A stretch of DNA of 64,000 nucleotides, taken from Pseudoalteromonas luteoviolacea S2607 (lineage in GTDB: Bacteria; Pseudomonadota; Gammaproteobacteria; Enterobacterales; Alteromonadaceae). This document shows, one piece after another, positions 62,520 to 64,000 of this stretch. Within the stretch, counting starts at the first letter, position 1. Every line of letters starts with the position of its first letter. The notes beneath the pieces were generated by a model. The model ran no database searches, was not told the origin of the DNA, and saw only the letters and a program-made list of their open reading frames with translations. Both the position numbers and the translations under genes were made by a program. The stretch is taken from the NCBI RefSeq assembly GCF_001625575.1, contig NZ_AUXV01000056.1:434001-498000 (forward strand), written 5' to 3'.

Positions 62520-64000
62520 TTATTCGCTGTACAGCCTGCCTACTAACTCTTTATTATTCGGACAAACATACCCTAGAGCCTGATTAAACTCATCGTTAGA
62601 CAACACTCTTCCATGGTGTGACGACACATATTTCTGCACATCTAGCCCCAAAGAGTTTATCTTCTTTTCAAGAGTTTCTGAACGGTAGTACACATCGCGA
62701 CTTGGCCAACTGTTTGGCGAATGAAACCCTGCCTCCAAGCTACTCCCATACATATCTTCTGCAAATAGCACCTTTTGCTCGGGCAAGTAAATGACTAAGT
62801 TATGATCAGCATGACTACTTGGTACATCAAAAACCTGAACTTTGCCATTCGCCAACTCCGTGGCATCTTCCACTATGGTCATCTTTTTTGGTGTCACTGG
62901 TAATCGTTGACTAGATTGCACCGCCTCAACATGCTCAGATAAAAGCAGCAATTGAGCGCCATGTTCAATCACATCATGCAAGCCCATCAAGTGGTCGTCA
63001 TGATGATGAGTAACGATAAATTGGGATACAGGTTTCTTATTCCCTGTATATTGATGTAAATGCGCTAAGCGCTGCTGCCAAGTGAATGCGTCGTTGGGCA
63101 TTTGCCAAGACCCCATGGAAATATACGACGCGCCAACATCCACAAACAAGGTAAACCCCCAATCCTGACCAACCAAATACACGCCTTCTGCAACTTGATT
63201 GATGCTGGGTTCGGCAAAATCCAAGAATTTGACTGCAGGTTTACGTCGATACTTTTTTGGCTTTAAAATCAATGATCCGTTTGTATCGTTCACGGTCACT
63301 TTTCGAGACGTCACATGCTTATATGGGTGACCGTCGTTACTTATCATGGTTTGATTTGCCCAAACAATGCCAAGGTTGTTTTGTGTATGGTTTAGAAAAT
63401 CATAGCGTGTTTCAGTATCATTTTTTTTGCGTACAACCCTCGATAACAGACCTGTTTTGCTGTCAAAAAACATCGTATGTTGACTGTTGGTTTTCGTCAT
63501 ACTTAGTACATCGTGACTGCGACCTTTTATCAGCATGGTACCTTGACGTTCCATTTGTGTTGTTGACTCAGCCAAAGCTTTAACAATTAAAGAGTCTACA
63601 GCCGCTTCCATGTCGAGTGAGACTGAGTCCCAGTTAATCCGTGTGGTTGGCTGAAATGTCTGCATACAGTGGTCAATATGAAAGCCTTTTTCACCTCCAA
63701 ACCGTCTGTCAACGACTGTCATATCATAATAACCGTAGTTACCGATTAAGTTTTGGTCACTTCGCTTAAAGATTTTTGTTTTCGAAATGTAGTTGATTTT
63801 CAGTTGCTGATTATAAGTGTGCAACTGAATGCCATGCGCTCCGTGTGCTGCAAATCCGCTTTGTCCTTCAGAGAACCGATATAACTGCTCTTCAATTTGC
63901 AGCTGTTCAAGCGACATCAAAGTATCTCCGCCATAGGCTTCAACGGCACGTTTTATAATCTTATTAACCGTGTCATCGGCTGTGGCTCCTTGACAGTCAA
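62520..64000 (-). CDS. Metallo-beta-lactamase-fold protein (5' end outside the window)
   Basis: A hydrolase of more than 490 residues; the frame stays open to the right edge, so the start is missing. Upstream of the ATG at 63917 it reads ADDTVNKIIKRAVEAYGGDTL, the usual start of the mature part in these proteins, so that ATG is not the true start. The first 240 residues form an outer-membrane-lipoprotein-sorting-like beta domain. The C-terminal MBL domain has the zinc motif VTHHHDDHLMG, then HADHNLVIYLPEQKVLFAED and a late SSHHGRVLS. It is likely exported. Similar two-domain proteins occur in marine bacteria without known substrate. Confidence 0.85.
   Translation of the reverse strand, partial: DCQGATADDTVNKIIKRAVEAYGGDTLMSLEQLQIEEQLYRFSEGQSGFAAHGAHGIQLHTYNQQLKINYISKTKIFKRSDQNLIGNYGYYDMTVVDRRFGGEKGFHIDHCMQTFQPTTRINWDSVSLDMEAAVDSLIVKALAESTTQMERQGTMLIKGRSHDVLSMTKTNSQHTMFFDSKTGLLSRVVRKKNDTETRYDFLNHTQNNLGIVWANQTMISNDGHPYKHVTSRKVTVNDTNGSLILKPKKYRRKPAVKFLDFAEPSINQVAEGVYLVGQDWGFTLFVDVGASYISMGSWQMPNDAFTWQQRLAHLHQYTGNKKPVSQFIVTHHHDDHLMGLHDVIEHGAQLLLLSEHVEAVQSSQRLPVTPKKMTIVEDATELANGKVQVFDVPSSHADHNLVIYLPEQKVLFAEDMYGSSLEAGFHSPNSWPSRDVYYRSETLEKKINSLGLDVQKYVSSHHGRVLSNDEFNQALGYVCPNNKELVGRLYSE

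Noticed and set aside
1..64000. CRISPR array, insertion sequence, prophage or tRNA-linked island
   Set aside because: No spaced direct repeats, transposase, integrase, phage structural gene, tRNA or flanking attachment repeats were recognised.

Overview
The window looks like chromosomal DNA of a marine gammaproteobacterium of the Pseudoalteromonas type. The evidence is the smpB, fabB/mnmC (divergent) and motY/rnt neighbourhoods, the AT-rich spacers, and above all a complete bmp (brominated marine pyrroles/phenols) gene set. The full bmp1-10 set is known to me from Pseudoalteromonas luteoviolacea and P. phenolica. Species cannot be fixed from the sequence alone.

Layout. 0-8 kb is core: smpB, fabB <-> mnmC, motY, rnt and a FapA/DUF342 gene. 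8-20 kb holds exported proteins (a lectin-like protein and a 2403-residue lipoprotein with Ig-like and leucine-rich repeats), a GNAT, an NTF2-like protein and an ICL/PEP-mutase-family enzyme divergent from a LysR regulator. 21-22.3 kb is a soluble BdlA-like two-PAS chemoreceptor. 22.4-33.7 kb is the bmp locus: bmp1-7 run on the minus strand (bmp1 first, bmp7 last) and bmp8-9-10 run divergently on the plus strand. 33.7-40.8 kb holds a fatty-acid-hydroxylase/sterol-desaturase-family membrane protein, a TetR-MFP-RND efflux operon and a TauE-type permease. 41-46.3 kb holds a LuxR-type regulator, then a divergent HxlR regulator and a four-gene operon (MdaB-like quinone reductase, peroxiredoxin-like protein, KefF-like, KefC-like). 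46.5-57 kb is accessory DNA, rich in small exported proteins of unknown function, including three tandem paralogues with a Hint-like domain. 57-64 kb holds a nitrilase-family amidase, an exported esterase, a membrane LytTR regulator divergent from a serine hydrolase, and a metallo-beta-lactamase-fold protein that runs off the right edge.

How the genes work together. Bmp4, Bmp1 (ACP-TE), Bmp3 and Bmp2 load, oxidise, brominate and release proline as a brominated pyrrole. Bmp6 and Bmp5 turn chorismate into 4-hydroxybenzoate and then brominated phenol. Bmp8 debrominates tetrabromopyrrole, Bmp9/Bmp10 feed electrons, and the P450 Bmp7 couples the aromatic radicals. The neighbouring RND pump and the HxlR/MdaB/peroxiredoxin/KefFC operon would suit export and electrophile/quinone defence for a cell making such compounds; this functional link is inference from position.

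Best candidates for undescribed biology: the three tandem exported Hint-like paralogues (49.5-52.3 kb), the giant Ig/LRR lipoprotein (10.8-18 kb), the bmp-adjacent electrophile-defence operon with a repeated HxlR operator, and a palindrome apparently shared by the TetR and LuxR promoters. No rRNA, tRNA, tmRNA, CRISPR array, insertion sequence or phage gene was recognised.
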